Origin: Nostoc sp. KVJ20
GTDB taxonomy: Bacteria; Cyanobacteriota; Cyanobacteriia; Cyanobacteriales; Nostocaceae
Direction: 5' to 3'
Assembly: GCF_001712795.1 (NCBI RefSeq)
Contig: NZ_KV757613.1
Location: 1-40,117, forward strand
Length of the DNA: 40,117 bases
Below, piece by piece: positions 17,380-25,507 of the stretch (position 1 is the first letter of the stretch; each line of letters opens with the position of its first letter). A program made the position numbers and the translations under genes. A model generated the notes under the pieces. That model made no database searches, had not been told where the DNA came from, and saw only the letters and a program-made list of their open reading frames with translations.

Positions 17380-18771
17380 TTAAGTCTCCGGGATAGCTGA
17401 GGGGGACATAGCAACGATGCCTGCGGCGGGCGTAGCTAACGCAACTCCATCAACAACATCGGGTAGTTCATCTTCCACAAACCTTAAGCGGGGAAAGAAG
17501 TAGGCAATACAAGTTGCTGAAATAGTCAATATTCCCACGATCATCAATAGAAGTCCCATCCCACGACCTGTACCAACACCGATAATTTGTCCGATACTGC
17601 CTGCCAAGGAACCATCAGTAGCCATTAAGGGTTCAAAAACCTTTTCTGCCAAAGGCCCTATCGTAATATAGCCTAGAGGTAGACCTGCGGCTTCCATCGC
17701 TCCTTTGATTGAAAAGACTCTACCCTGCACATCAGGTTCTACTTTAGACTGAAAAATAGCTTGCGTTGAACTAGCAATTATTGGTCGTATCAAGAAGAAT
17801 AAGAAGACGCCAACAATGAAGACAACGAGAGTAGGTTGCAAACCGGCAACGAAAAGAGACACACCGGTAAGGAGCATACAGCCGTATATTATATTTATGT
17901 TACGCTCTAGACCTCCCCAAATACCAATCAGCAAACTCCCTACCAAAACAGCAACGCCAAAGAGCGAAAGAATAGTCCCCAAAACTGTTACAGGAGCGAA
18001 AGATAATACTAAGGGTATAGTAATGACTTGAACACCTCCTACAAGGAAAATGCTAGAAGCTGAGATTATTAACACTCCTAGCAGTCCTGGTCGAGCAACT
18101 AAATAGGTCAATCCATAAGTTGTTTCTTTTAGAAAAGAACTCTCCCTGATTGCAACAACAGAAGTAGTAGCTTTAGGGAACCGAAGCAACAACAGGAGAC
18201 TAACACCGAAAAATATGGTGATTAAGTGAAGCACGATAATCCCCTGGAGAGAAATTATACCTAACAAGACACCTCCTAAAGGTGGGGCTACGAGCCGTGC
18301 AGTACCGTTCATGAAACTCAACATTCCATTAGCACGACCAAGGTGCTGTTTTGGTACTAGTAGGCTGATGGAAGCGATGAAAGCGGGTATCTGAAAAGCC
18401 ACGAAGATAGCACTGAAGGTATTAGCTAAGTAAATATGCCACACTTCCAATCGACCGATGATAAACAAAGCACCGATCGCTACTGTTGCTAAAGTTGCAA
18501 ATAAATCGCTGAGAATCATTGTCCATCTACGATCCCACCGATCTACTAATAACCCAGCTACAGGTGCAAGTAAGATCAGAGGTAAAGTATTGGAAAGGGT
18601 AATAAGAGCAAATTGGGTAACAGAACCAGTATGTTCGTAAACCCAAACATCCAAAGCAAATGCGGTGATGCTGCTACCAATAGATGCAATTAGCTGTCCC
18701 ACCCAAACAATGATAAACAGTTTCATCTCACGGAAAATAGTCAGTGGCGTTTTTTCTATACTTGCTAACAC
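17380..18771 (-). CDS. MFS exporter (EntS / MFS_3 type)
   Basis: This transporter of about 463 residues has 10-12 predicted membrane helices and the MFS loop motif GLLVDRWDRRWTM near 75-87. The closest recognisable type is the drug/enterobactin exporter group. GTG 18771 is chosen because AGGAG lies 6-7 nt upstream; TTG 18777 touches that AGGAG. The last 30 or so codons run into a dispersed repeat of the CGATGCCTGCGGCGGGCGT type (about 17413-17444), so the C-terminal tail is probably not conserved. It precedes the ABC exporter by 66 nt and may work with it. Confidence 0.88.
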   Translation of the reverse strand: MLASIEKTPLTIFREMKLFIIVWVGQLIASIGSSITAFALDVWVYEHTGSVTQFALITLSNTLPLILLAPVAGLLVDRWDRRWTMILSDLFATLATVAIGALFIIGRLEVWHIYLANTFSAIFVAFQIPAFIASISLLVPKQHLGRANGMLSFMNGTARLVAPPLGGVLLGIISLQGIIVLHLITIFFGVSLLLLLRFPKATTSVVAIRESSFLKETTYGLTYLVARPGLLGVLIISASSIFLVGGVQVITIPLVLSFAPVTVLGTILSLFGVAVLVGSLLIGIWGGLERNINIIYGCMLLTGVSLFVAGLQPTLVVFIVGVFLFFLIRPIIASSTQAIFQSKVEPDVQGRVFSIKGAMEAAGLPLGYITIGPLAEKVFEPLMATDGSLAGSIGQIIGVGTGRGMGLLLMIVGILTISATCIAYFFPRLRFVEDELPDVVDGVALATPAAGIVAMSPSAIPET

Positions 18772-18812
18772 GATCAACTCCTAAGTGTATGCATATTCAA
18801 ACTTTTCATCAT

Positions 18813-18946
18813 TAGACCTCTTGCATAAGTCGAATAGACCCCCTTAATCCCCTCTTATAAAGGGGGGAAACTTGAAATATTGCCCCCTCCCCTTCACAAG
18901 GGGAGGGTTGGGGAGGGGTGATTCAACGATTTTTGCAAGAGGTCTA
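18813..18946. mobile_element. MITE-like element forming the glycosyltransferase C-terminus
   Basis: It has 13-bp perfect inverted ends, TAGACCTCTTGCA at 18813-18825 and its complement at 18934-18946. The interior carries the same GC-rich palindromic core (about 18839-18921) as other elements here. Its right part overlaps the last 17 codons of the glycosyltransferase gene and supplies the stop codon at 18894. No clear target duplication was seen. Confidence 0.8.
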
Positions 18947-20183
18947 TTTCTTGATATTGGTGCAATAGCTTTTGCGCCTGATGATCCCAATCAAACTTTT
19001 CAACTGCTTGTTGCTGTCCAAGTTCTCCCATTGCAGTTCTGAGATTGTCATCTAAAAGCAGCCGCAGTATTGCGTTGGCTAAAGCATCCACATCCCCGCG
19101 TTCGACCAATAACCCTGTTTTCCCATCCTCTATCAGTTCAGGGAAAGCACCCCCACGGGTAGCAATAACAGGTAATCTCATTGACATTGCTTCGATAATC
19201 GGCATCCCAAATGCCTCATTCCAAACAGATGGAAAAATAAATATATCTGCTTGCTGATAATACTCAAATAGTTCAAAATGGGGAACTTTGCCCAGAAAAA
19301 AAACCGAACTGGCTGCGTTAGAAGCAATTCGTTTTTGCAATTGCTCCCGATAGCTACCTTGGTAATAAGGATGAAGATTCTGAATTTGCGGGTCTTTTCT
19401 ATCAAGTGTGTACCACGGTACTAATGCGGTTTCTGAACCGACAAGTTTTAGCTGTACTTGGGGATAACGAGCCACTACTTTATTAAAGGCATCAATTAAA
19501 ACGTGTATACCCTTCTCTGGTGAAATTCTACCCACAAAAAGGATTTGTTTAATATCTTTTTTCTTGGCTTCTCTATTGTGATGATTAGAGACGGCGAAGT
19601 GACGAGTATCTGCACCGTTATATAAAGTTTGGCTGTTAACGTGAGGCAAATATTTACGAACCTGATTTTTTAGATAGTCGCTGCATCCAATTACTAAATC
19701 GACTGATTTAAGGTGCTTTTCTACGATTATTGGATCGAACAATGGGAGAAAATCACTATGTATATGTAAAACAATTTTTGCTTGGGGGTTATAGGCACGC
19801 ATGAGGGGAACAAATTGAAAAACAATGTTTATATGAATCACATCACATTGCTGTGCTTGGATATCCTTGGCGACTTGTCGGTAAAATTCACAATAAAATA
19901 ATTTAGATGCATAGAAAGGTCGTTGAGGATGAGATATGTTCCAAATATCAAGAAAGTTTAATGGTTCTAATATTTTATCAAACCATGATTCGGGAATACG
20001 GCGATAGGTAATGCCATCTTCGTGATATTCTAATTCTTGATAGTGACCTTTTGAGCCATAGAATAAAACTTCATGACCAGCACGAGCTAAACGTCGTGCT
20101 AACGCGTAAGATACTAAGCGAATTCCTCCAGTTTTAGGTGGTTCTGCTAAGGTTACAGGATAATCAAAGAAGGCAATTTTCAT
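18894..20183 (-). CDS. Glycosyltransferase family 4
   Basis: This 429-residue protein has a GT-B fold: an N-terminal half starting MKIAFFDYPVTL with GGIRLVSYALARRLARAGHEV, and a C-terminal nucleotide-sugar half with ILFVGRISPEKGIHVLIDAF near 210-230 and the E-x7-E block VWNEAFGMPIIEA near 330. It would transfer a sugar from a nucleotide donor at the cytoplasmic membrane face; donor and acceptor are unknown. The last 17 residues, from DLLQKSLNHPSP onward, come from an inserted miniature element and are not family sequence. It stands upstream of the two exporter genes on the same strand. Confidence 0.92.
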   Translation of the reverse strand: MKIAFFDYPVTLAEPPKTGGIRLVSYALARRLARAGHEVLFYGSKGHYQELEYHEDGITYRRIPESWFDKILEPLNFLDIWNISHPQRPFYASKLFYCEFYRQVAKDIQAQQCDVIHINIVFQFVPLMRAYNPQAKIVLHIHSDFLPLFDPIIVEKHLKSVDLVIGCSDYLKNQVRKYLPHVNSQTLYNGADTRHFAVSNHHNREAKKKDIKQILFVGRISPEKGIHVLIDAFNKVVARYPQVQLKLVGSETALVPWYTLDRKDPQIQNLHPYYQGSYREQLQKRIASNAASSVFFLGKVPHFELFEYYQQADIFIFPSVWNEAFGMPIIEAMSMRLPVIATRGGAFPELIEDGKTGLLVERGDVDALANAILRLLLDDNLRTAMGELGQQQAVEKFDWDHQAQKLLHQYQEIDLLQKSLNHPSPTLPL

Positions 20184-20387
20184 AATTAATTAGATGTTGA
20201 CTTTAGGTAAAAGTTAAATAAGTTAAGTTGTGATTTTGGTGTTTAAAATTAAGATTTTTATCACTAAAAGCCGTAAAGAAAATAGCAATTTTTTTTAATA
20301 GAAAAGTTAAACATTTGTGTTTTACTGTGCAAAAATACTTGAAGATAAGTAAAGCAAGTTTGTAAGTTTTAAGTTAAGAAGTTGCTA

Positions 20388-21221
20388 ATGAAAACTATTT
20401 GTTTACCATCCGGTCGATTGATGCCAGTTCTGGGAATGGGGACTGCGGGATTGGGTGAAGCGATCGCCCAGCATGAAAGTGAAATTGCTGCTTTGCGTCG
20501 CGGGCTTGATTTGGGGATGACGTTGATTGATACGGCAGAGATTTACGGTGAGGGTAGGGCGGAAACGTTAATTGGCGAAGCGATCGCTAATTATCGTTCA
20601 TCAGTCTTTCTTGTGAGTAAGGTTGCGCCTCGCAATGCAACTGGGCAAGGCGCGATCGCAGCTTGTGAGAATAGTTTACGGCGCTTGCAGACAGATTATC
20701 TCGACCTTTATTTGCTGCATTGGCGGGGGCCTGTAACGTTATCAGAAACGTTGGCAGCATTTGAGACGCTGAAACAATCTGGCAAAATTCGAGATTATGG
20801 TGTTGGCAATTTTGATGTTGAGGATATGGAAGAAGCCAGTGCTTTACCCGGAGGTGAAGCTATTGCGACAAATCAAATCCCCTACAATTTGCAGCATCGT
20901 AATAGTGAGTGGAAGTTGTTATCCTGGTGTCGGCAAAGAGGAATCCCGATCATGGCGCATTCACCTTTGTTACAAGGTGAACTACTCAAACATCCCAAAT
21001 TGCAATCAATTGCCCAACAGCGCGGCGTAACAGTTGCACAACTGGCGATCGCTTGGTTGTTGCATCAAGAGGTGATAGTTTTTCCCAAAGCCAGCAGTAT
21101 CACCCACGTTGAACAGAATCGTGCTGCCCTCGATTTGCAGTTAACAAAAGAAGAATTGAGTGCTTTGGATGTTGCTTTTCCCCCACCATCTGAATCTATT
21201 GCCCTGCTTGAGAATTGGTAA
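20388..21221 (+). CDS. Aldo/keto reductase
   Basis: This is an NADPH-dependent oxidoreductase of 277 residues with a TIM-barrel fold. The catalytic tetrad is visible: Asp48 and Tyr53 in LIDTAEIYGEG, Lys78 in LVSKVA, and His111 in LYLLHWRG. The closing phosphate-binding block, FPKASSITHVEQNRAAL, is present near 230. ATG 20388 is preceded by AAGAAG; an upstream in-frame TTG is less likely. It is the only plus-strand gene between 15 and 40 kb and is convergent with the oxygenase cluster. The substrate is unknown. Confidence 0.94.
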   Translation: MKTICLPSGRLMPVLGMGTAGLGEAIAQHESEIAALRRGLDLGMTLIDTAEIYGEGRAETLIGEAIANYRSSVFLVSKVAPRNATGQGAIAACENSLRRLQTDYLDLYLLHWRGPVTLSETLAAFETLKQSGKIRDYGVGNFDVEDMEEASALPGGEAIATNQIPYNLQHRNSEWKLLSWCRQRGIPIMAHSPLLQGELLKHPKLQSIAQQRGVTVAQLAIAWLLHQEVIVFPKASSITHVEQNRAALDLQLTKEELSALDVAFPPPSESIALLENW

Positions 21222-21244
21222 CGGAATAATTCGTAATTCGTAAT

Positions 21245-21276
21245 GACGCTCCTGCGTCGCTAACGCTGCGCTAACG
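21245..21276 (+). repeat. Short dispersed repeat inside AATTCGTA heptamers
   Basis: GACGCTCCTGCGTCGCTAACG (21245-21265, shown with a hairpin GACGC/GCGTC) plus an 11-nt extension lies within a TAATTCGTA tandem tract. The exact reverse complement of the 21-nt unit is at 26577-26597 in the same kind of tract. It resembles the short dispersed repeats reported from Nostoc. Confidence 0.75.
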
Positions 21277-21335
21277 TAATTCGTAATTAAGAATTTTCTG
21301 GGGAGAACAGGCGATTTACTTTTGCTTGTTCCCTT

Positions 21336-22289
21336 TCATTGAGGATTGTTAAATCTTTTTGCCAAATCTTCAGTTTTTTGTTTGTAATATTCCTTTGTGA
21401 GAATTGGGGTGTATTTAGGAGATTTGCCAGCATCTAAGCAATTTTCAATACACGCAATTTCTGTATCATCACCAGGAGAGAGAAAGAAAGCTAAAGAGTA
21501 TCTTTCTGGAAGACTACGGGCATCGGCTGGCATTAGTACCCGATGTTTGGTAGCAGGGAGTTTATCGTTTGTCCATCGTTGCATGACATCTGCAATAAAG
21601 ACTATCGGTGTGTTAGGAAGTGGGGGCGCAGCAATCCATTCTCCGGCATTGGTGCAAACCTCTAGTCCGCCATTTTCATCCTGAAAAAGTAAGGAAAGAC
21701 TTCCCCAGTCTGTATGTTCCTCGAAGCGGGCTTCTCCGGGTTGGGGAGGTTCGGATACTTCATAGTAGCGATGCAACAGTCCATAGTCGGCTTGTTGAGG
21801 ATGGCGATCGCTAAAGTAAGATTCTGGTAAATTTAGAGCAATGGCGATCGCTTTGAGAATACGATTACCAGCATCATGACAAGCTGTGAATAATTGCTGC
21901 ACAGCATCACGAAAGGCGGGATGGTCTGCGAGGTGTTGATGAACCTGTTGCGCCACAGTAGAATCTGTATCAACCTGTCCTGTTAAAACAGCTTCACCGA
22001 AGACGAAGGCTTCCCGAAAGTCACCATTATACTTAGTGTAAAAATATCCGAGAGCCGCGCCATCCTTCCAAGCTAGTTGTCTTTTTTCTGATTCTGGTAG
22101 CCCAAAGAAGCCATTGGCATTGGTAAAGGCTTGATCAATTGCATCTTGGGGAACACAGTTTTTTAAGTAAAAGCAGCCAACTTCTTGAATTGCCTGTAAG
22201 ACTTGAGAAGCAGTAAATTTATGGAAATCAAGGATGGGAATTTGTGTTGAAATTGCAGTTTGTTGTTCGAGTTCTTTAATGAAATTCAT
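21336..22289 (-). CDS. IPNS-like Fe(II) oxygenase, copy 1
   Basis: This 317-residue member of the isopenicillin-N-synthase-like 2-oxoglutarate/Fe(II) oxygenases has an intact iron site, His192-x-Asp194 in EEHTDWG and His249 in ATKHRV, and the R-x-S motif R263-S265 in ERYSLAFF that usually binds 2-oxoglutarate. The N-terminal block IPILDFHKF and the AIQEVGCFYLKN region are family typical. The substrate is unknown; the family includes hydroxylases, desaturases and ring-forming enzymes. It is the last gene of the 17-gene minus-strand run, followed by the convergent aldo/keto reductase. Confidence 0.9.
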   Translation of the reverse strand: MNFIKELEQQTAISTQIPILDFHKFTASQVLQAIQEVGCFYLKNCVPQDAIDQAFTNANGFFGLPESEKRQLAWKDGAALGYFYTKYNGDFREAFVFGEAVLTGQVDTDSTVAQQVHQHLADHPAFRDAVQQLFTACHDAGNRILKAIAIALNLPESYFSDRHPQQADYGLLHRYYEVSEPPQPGEARFEEHTDWGSLSLLFQDENGGLEVCTNAGEWIAAPPLPNTPIVFIADVMQRWTNDKLPATKHRVLMPADARSLPERYSLAFFLSPGDDTEIACIENCLDAGKSPKYTPILTKEYYKQKTEDLAKRFNNPQ

Positions 22290-22643
22290 AAATTAAAGGG
22301 TAAGGCTGTCATTTGTCATTAGTAAGGGTTTTAAGCCTATTTACGTTTCGTAATATACTTGGGTTTTTAATACCCACTTACTTAGAGTAAATTGATTAAG
22401 TTTGTAGTAAGGACTTTAGTCCTTAGAGAATGTTTTAATCGAATTATTACCCCCCTTAATCCCCCCTTATAAAGGGGGGAAACCGGAAAATCTAGTTCCC
22501 TCCCCTTTCTAAGGGGAGGGTTAGGGTGGGGTAAAAAAATATTTGATACATCAATCATGACTTTTAAAACAATCTCTTAGATTTCAGCGATAAATCGCTC
22601 ACTACGAACCTCAGAAAATCATTAATGCGATGAATTACCAGAC
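22290..22643. other. Spacer between oxygenase copies 1 and 2
   Basis: No gene is present. Most of it is a repeat element at 22400-22609. The remaining part just before copy 1 is AT-rich and may hold its promoter. Confidence 0.5.
22400..22609. mobile_element. Composite palindromic element, GTTTGTAGTAAGG ends
   Basis: It begins GTTTGTAGTAAGGACTTTAG at 22400 and ends ACTACGAAC at 22609, the same termini as the 57-bp palindrome at 7771-7827. Inside, at about 22450-22535, sits the GC-rich double-palindrome core, whose reverse complement is very close to the core of the cobG element at about 1930-2012. No coding capacity is present. Confidence 0.68.
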
Positions 22644-23651
22644 TTAACTACGTCCATATTTTGTGGCTCGGTCTTTGGTTCTTTTTAGGAGATGATCGCC
22701 TACAAATGTTGGGGGATATTTAGGAGATTCATCGTTTTTTAAGAAACTTTCTAGGCAAGTAACTTCTACTTCGTAATTAGGAATTACAAAAAAGCTAAAT
22801 GAGTACCTTTCTTTTACTTTCTGGAAATCATTCGGTACAGAAACTCGATGAGGTGCGGCGCAAAACTTATCGTTTGTCCATCGTGACATCATATCTGCCG
22901 GCATCACCAAAACGGTATTAGGAACAGAAGAAGTAGTAATCCACTCTCCTTGAGGTGTGTATACTTCTAGTCCTCCTCCTTGATCCTGAAATAGTAAGGT
23001 GATACTGCCTAAATCAGTGTGTTCAAAAAAGCGAGTTTGTCCTATTTTGGGAGCCTGGGAGATATTGGGATAGTAATTGAAAACTCCGGCGTGGTTTTGC
23101 TGAGAATGTAAATCGGTAAAGTAGGAATTTGGTAGTTGCAGGGCGATCGCAAATGCTTCCAACACACTCAAAGCACATTCTTGGGAAGCTTGGAAAAATT
23201 GCTGCAAAACTTGACGAAATTCTGGCGGATTTTGCGGCCATTGATTAGGGACATCCAAGGACTCTGTATAATCGTCAGCCCCGGATTTGTTTGGGTCAAA
23301 TTCATTAGCAAAACTAAAGGACTCATGTAATTGTCCTGGTTGATCGCCAATAAACATTTTCTCAAAAGGTATGTAACCCCGACTACGCCCGGTTACTGCT
23401 GAGGCTACTTTTTCTTTTTCTGCTAATGGCAGTGTAAAAAATCTCTCAGCTTGGGTAAAGGCTTGGTCGATTAAAGTTTGGGAAACTCCATTTTTTAAAT
23501 AGAAGCAGCCCATTTCTTCAATAGCACAAGAAATTTGGTTAGCAACTGCTGCTTTGGTATTGCTGTCACCCACAATAAAAGGGTGAAAGTCAATAATGGG
23601 TATCTGTGATGCAACAGTTGTTTGCTTTGCTAGTTCATTGATTGAGGTCAT
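22644..23651 (-). CDS. IPNS-like Fe(II) oxygenase, copy 2
   Basis: This is the second paralogue, 335 residues. The iron ligands are His211 and Asp213 in FEHTDLGS and His268 in AAPHRV; the R-x-S pair is R282-S284 in ERYSFSFF. It shares IPIIDFHPFIVGD and SCAIEEMGCFYLKN with copies 3 and 4, but it differs widely in the loop around residues 90-135, which commonly shapes the substrate pocket. The clear divergence suggests separate roles and not a recent duplication. It is 102 nt downstream of the radical SAM gene on the same strand. Confidence 0.9.
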   Translation of the reverse strand: MTSINELAKQTTVASQIPIIDFHPFIVGDSNTKAAVANQISCAIEEMGCFYLKNGVSQTLIDQAFTQAERFFTLPLAEKEKVASAVTGRSRGYIPFEKMFIGDQPGQLHESFSFANEFDPNKSGADDYTESLDVPNQWPQNPPEFRQVLQQFFQASQECALSVLEAFAIALQLPNSYFTDLHSQQNHAGVFNYYPNISQAPKIGQTRFFEHTDLGSITLLFQDQGGGLEVYTPQGEWITTSSVPNTVLVMPADMMSRWTNDKFCAAPHRVSVPNDFQKVKERYSFSFFVIPNYEVEVTCLESFLKNDESPKYPPTFVGDHLLKRTKDRATKYGRS

Positions 23652-23753
23652 AGTTCAAACATTCCTAAAAAACTGATGATTTTTTCTTGGTAATTGATAG
23701 TATTTATCTAAAAATAGAATTGAATCTTCTGCCCCTGCCTGATTCAGTAATTA

Positions 23754-24434
23754 TTATTCACGCATTAAATCACAAGTGCTGCATAGTGGGATTGAATTAA
23801 ATTCATATTCATGTGTTCTACCAAGATAATCTTTAACAGAACCCACAATACCTGTTCCATTTACATCTATACAACAGGTGTTGATACTTCCATCCCACAA
23901 AACCACAACTCGTTTTTTAGTTTCAAAAATGCACGGCTTTTGCTTTTCTATCGTACTAGTTAAACTTCGGCGTGATGTAGTTTTAGAAGTAACTTGTCCA
24001 GCCCAATCATGCTTTTCCTGCTGATGAGGATTATAGGTATAGACGATAGACAAAGGAATAGATTTTTCCTGAAACATTTGTTGAATGCGCTCTTTCTGCC
24101 CAATCAGATGTTCCGAGAGATAAATATCGTGTATTCCTAATTCAGACAAGCGCCATGCCATTGCCTCATCAAGGAGTATACCGTTGGTGATAAAATTGCA
24201 CTCAATTTCTTTGGTTTTAGCATAGGCGATAAAGTCTAATAATTCTGGGTGAAGTAGGGGTTCTCCAAAATTGTTAAGAAACAAATCTTTTTGTCCACAT
24301 TCAAGTGCTAATTCAACAACATCTACAAATGTAGAAAAAGACATATTTCCTTTCGATCTACCTTGAGATGGGTGAGGACAGTAAGAACAGATTAGATTAC
24401 AAAAATTGGAGATTTCAACTTGATAAATATACAT
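23754..24434 (-). CDS. Radical SAM protein, SPASM-like C-terminus
   Basis: The 226-residue protein has the radical SAM cluster motif C12-x3-C16-x2-C19 in NFCNLICSYCPHP, the GE-like block LNNFGEPLLHPEL, and ITNGILL typical of the barrel. The C-terminal third has more cysteines (KPCIF, NTCCIDVNG, PLCSTC), consistent with one extra cluster as in SPASM/twitch enzymes. Such enzymes modify peptides, sugars or cofactors by radical chemistry; the substrate is not known. ATG 24434 gives a start right before the motif; an upstream TTG at 24461 is open. It lies between oxygenase copy 2 and the lectin genes. Confidence 0.85.
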   Translation of the reverse strand: MYIYQVEISNFCNLICSYCPHPSQGRSKGNMSFSTFVDVVELALECGQKDLFLNNFGEPLLHPELLDFIAYAKTKEIECNFITNGILLDEAMAWRLSELGIHDIYLSEHLIGQKERIQQMFQEKSIPLSIVYTYNPHQQEKHDWAGQVTSKTTSRRSLTSTIEKQKPCIFETKKRVVVLWDGSINTCCIDVNGTGIVGSVKDYLGRTHEYEFNSIPLCSTCDLMRE

Positions 24435-24503
24435 AATTTTGAACCCGTAAAATATCAACAACTATTCAATACAATCATTCATTTGTGCGTGGAGTGCATG
24501 AGT

Positions 24504-25403
24504 TTAGTAAGATTTGTGGTAGACGGCGCGATCGCTACCCGCAACAAAGGTGTCAATACAGTTAGGACTCCGAGAAACCGCAGCCGGTGCAGAAGTACAA
24601 TATCCACCGAGATTATCCCAATCACTCCAGGCTGAACCATCCCAACTTTTGCGGTACATCGCGCCATCACAGCCAACAGTAAAGATATCTAGTTGATTTT
24701 CAGTAGTAGAAGTGGCGGTAACACCGTACTGACAATACCCTCCAAGGTTTTCCCAAGCACTCCAAGTTGAGCCATTCCAACCCTTGCGGTAGATCGCGCC
24801 ATCCCCACCTAACACAAAGGTATCAATGCGGTTTTTCCCCCAAGAAACCGCAGCTGGTGCAGAAAGACAGTATCCACCGAGATTATCCCCATCACTCCAG
24901 GTTGAACCATTCCAACGCTTGTGGTACATCCCGCCATCAATGCCAACAGTAAAAATATCTAGCCGATTTTCACCACTAGAAGCGGCGGCGACACCATAGT
25001 GGGAGTAGCCGCCAAGGTTTTCCCAACGACTCCATTTTGAACCATCCCACCATGTCCGGTAAGTGGCGCGATCGCTACCCAAAACGAAAGTGTCAATGCG
25101 GTTCGTCCCCCAAGAAACTGCCGCTGGCGAGGAAATACAATAACCACCGAGTCTTTCCCAATCGCTCCAAGTTGAGCCATCCCACCACTTATGCCACAGA
25201 GGGCCAATACTCGCGGTGAGTAAGATATCTAGGCGTTTTTCTGACCAAGAAGCGGCTGTTACACCATACTGGCAGTATCCGTCTAAATTTTCCCAATCGC
25301 TGGAAAATGTTGGCATATCTTCTTTTGAGGCGGGACTCATCGCCGGAAATGGCATACCCCGATCCTGAGAAATTGCTGCTGTAGTTGGATAGCTGGTTGT
25401 CAT
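24504..25403 (-). CDS. Six-bladed PLL/DUF346-like lectin propeller 1
   Basis: This 299-residue protein is six repeats of about 45 residues after an N-terminal segment of about 30 residues. Each repeat has W..WENLGGY at one end and a D-I/T-F-V-G-x-D-x-A-x-Y core. Blades alternate: GYxQYGVAAAS-type and GYCxSAPAAVSWG-type, so the gene is three copies of a two-blade unit. The sequence matches PLL-like (DUF346) beta-propellers, some of which bind fucose or methylated sugars; sugar binding here is inferred. No signal peptide is visible. It is adjacent to a paralogue. Confidence 0.85.
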   Translation of the reverse strand: MTTSYPTTAAISQDRGMPFPAMSPASKEDMPTFSSDWENLDGYCQYGVTAASWSEKRLDILLTASIGPLWHKWWDGSTWSDWERLGGYCISSPAAVSWGTNRIDTFVLGSDRATYRTWWDGSKWSRWENLGGYSHYGVAAASSGENRLDIFTVGIDGGMYHKRWNGSTWSDGDNLGGYCLSAPAAVSWGKNRIDTFVLGGDGAIYRKGWNGSTWSAWENLGGYCQYGVTATSTTENQLDIFTVGCDGAMYRKSWDGSAWSDWDNLGGYCTSAPAAVSRSPNCIDTFVAGSDRAVYHKSY

Positions 25404-25507
25404 TTGACTCTTTTTGCAATTAAAGGATTAAATAAATAGCGTTACTAATTCTTCTCAACTCTTACTCTCTGCGCCTCTGCGTCTCTGCGTGAGACAAATT
25501 CATATTC

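Noticed and set aside
23652..23753. A precursor peptide gene for the radical SAM enzyme
   Set aside because: No short frame with a ribosome binding site in this gap or in the other gaps near it.
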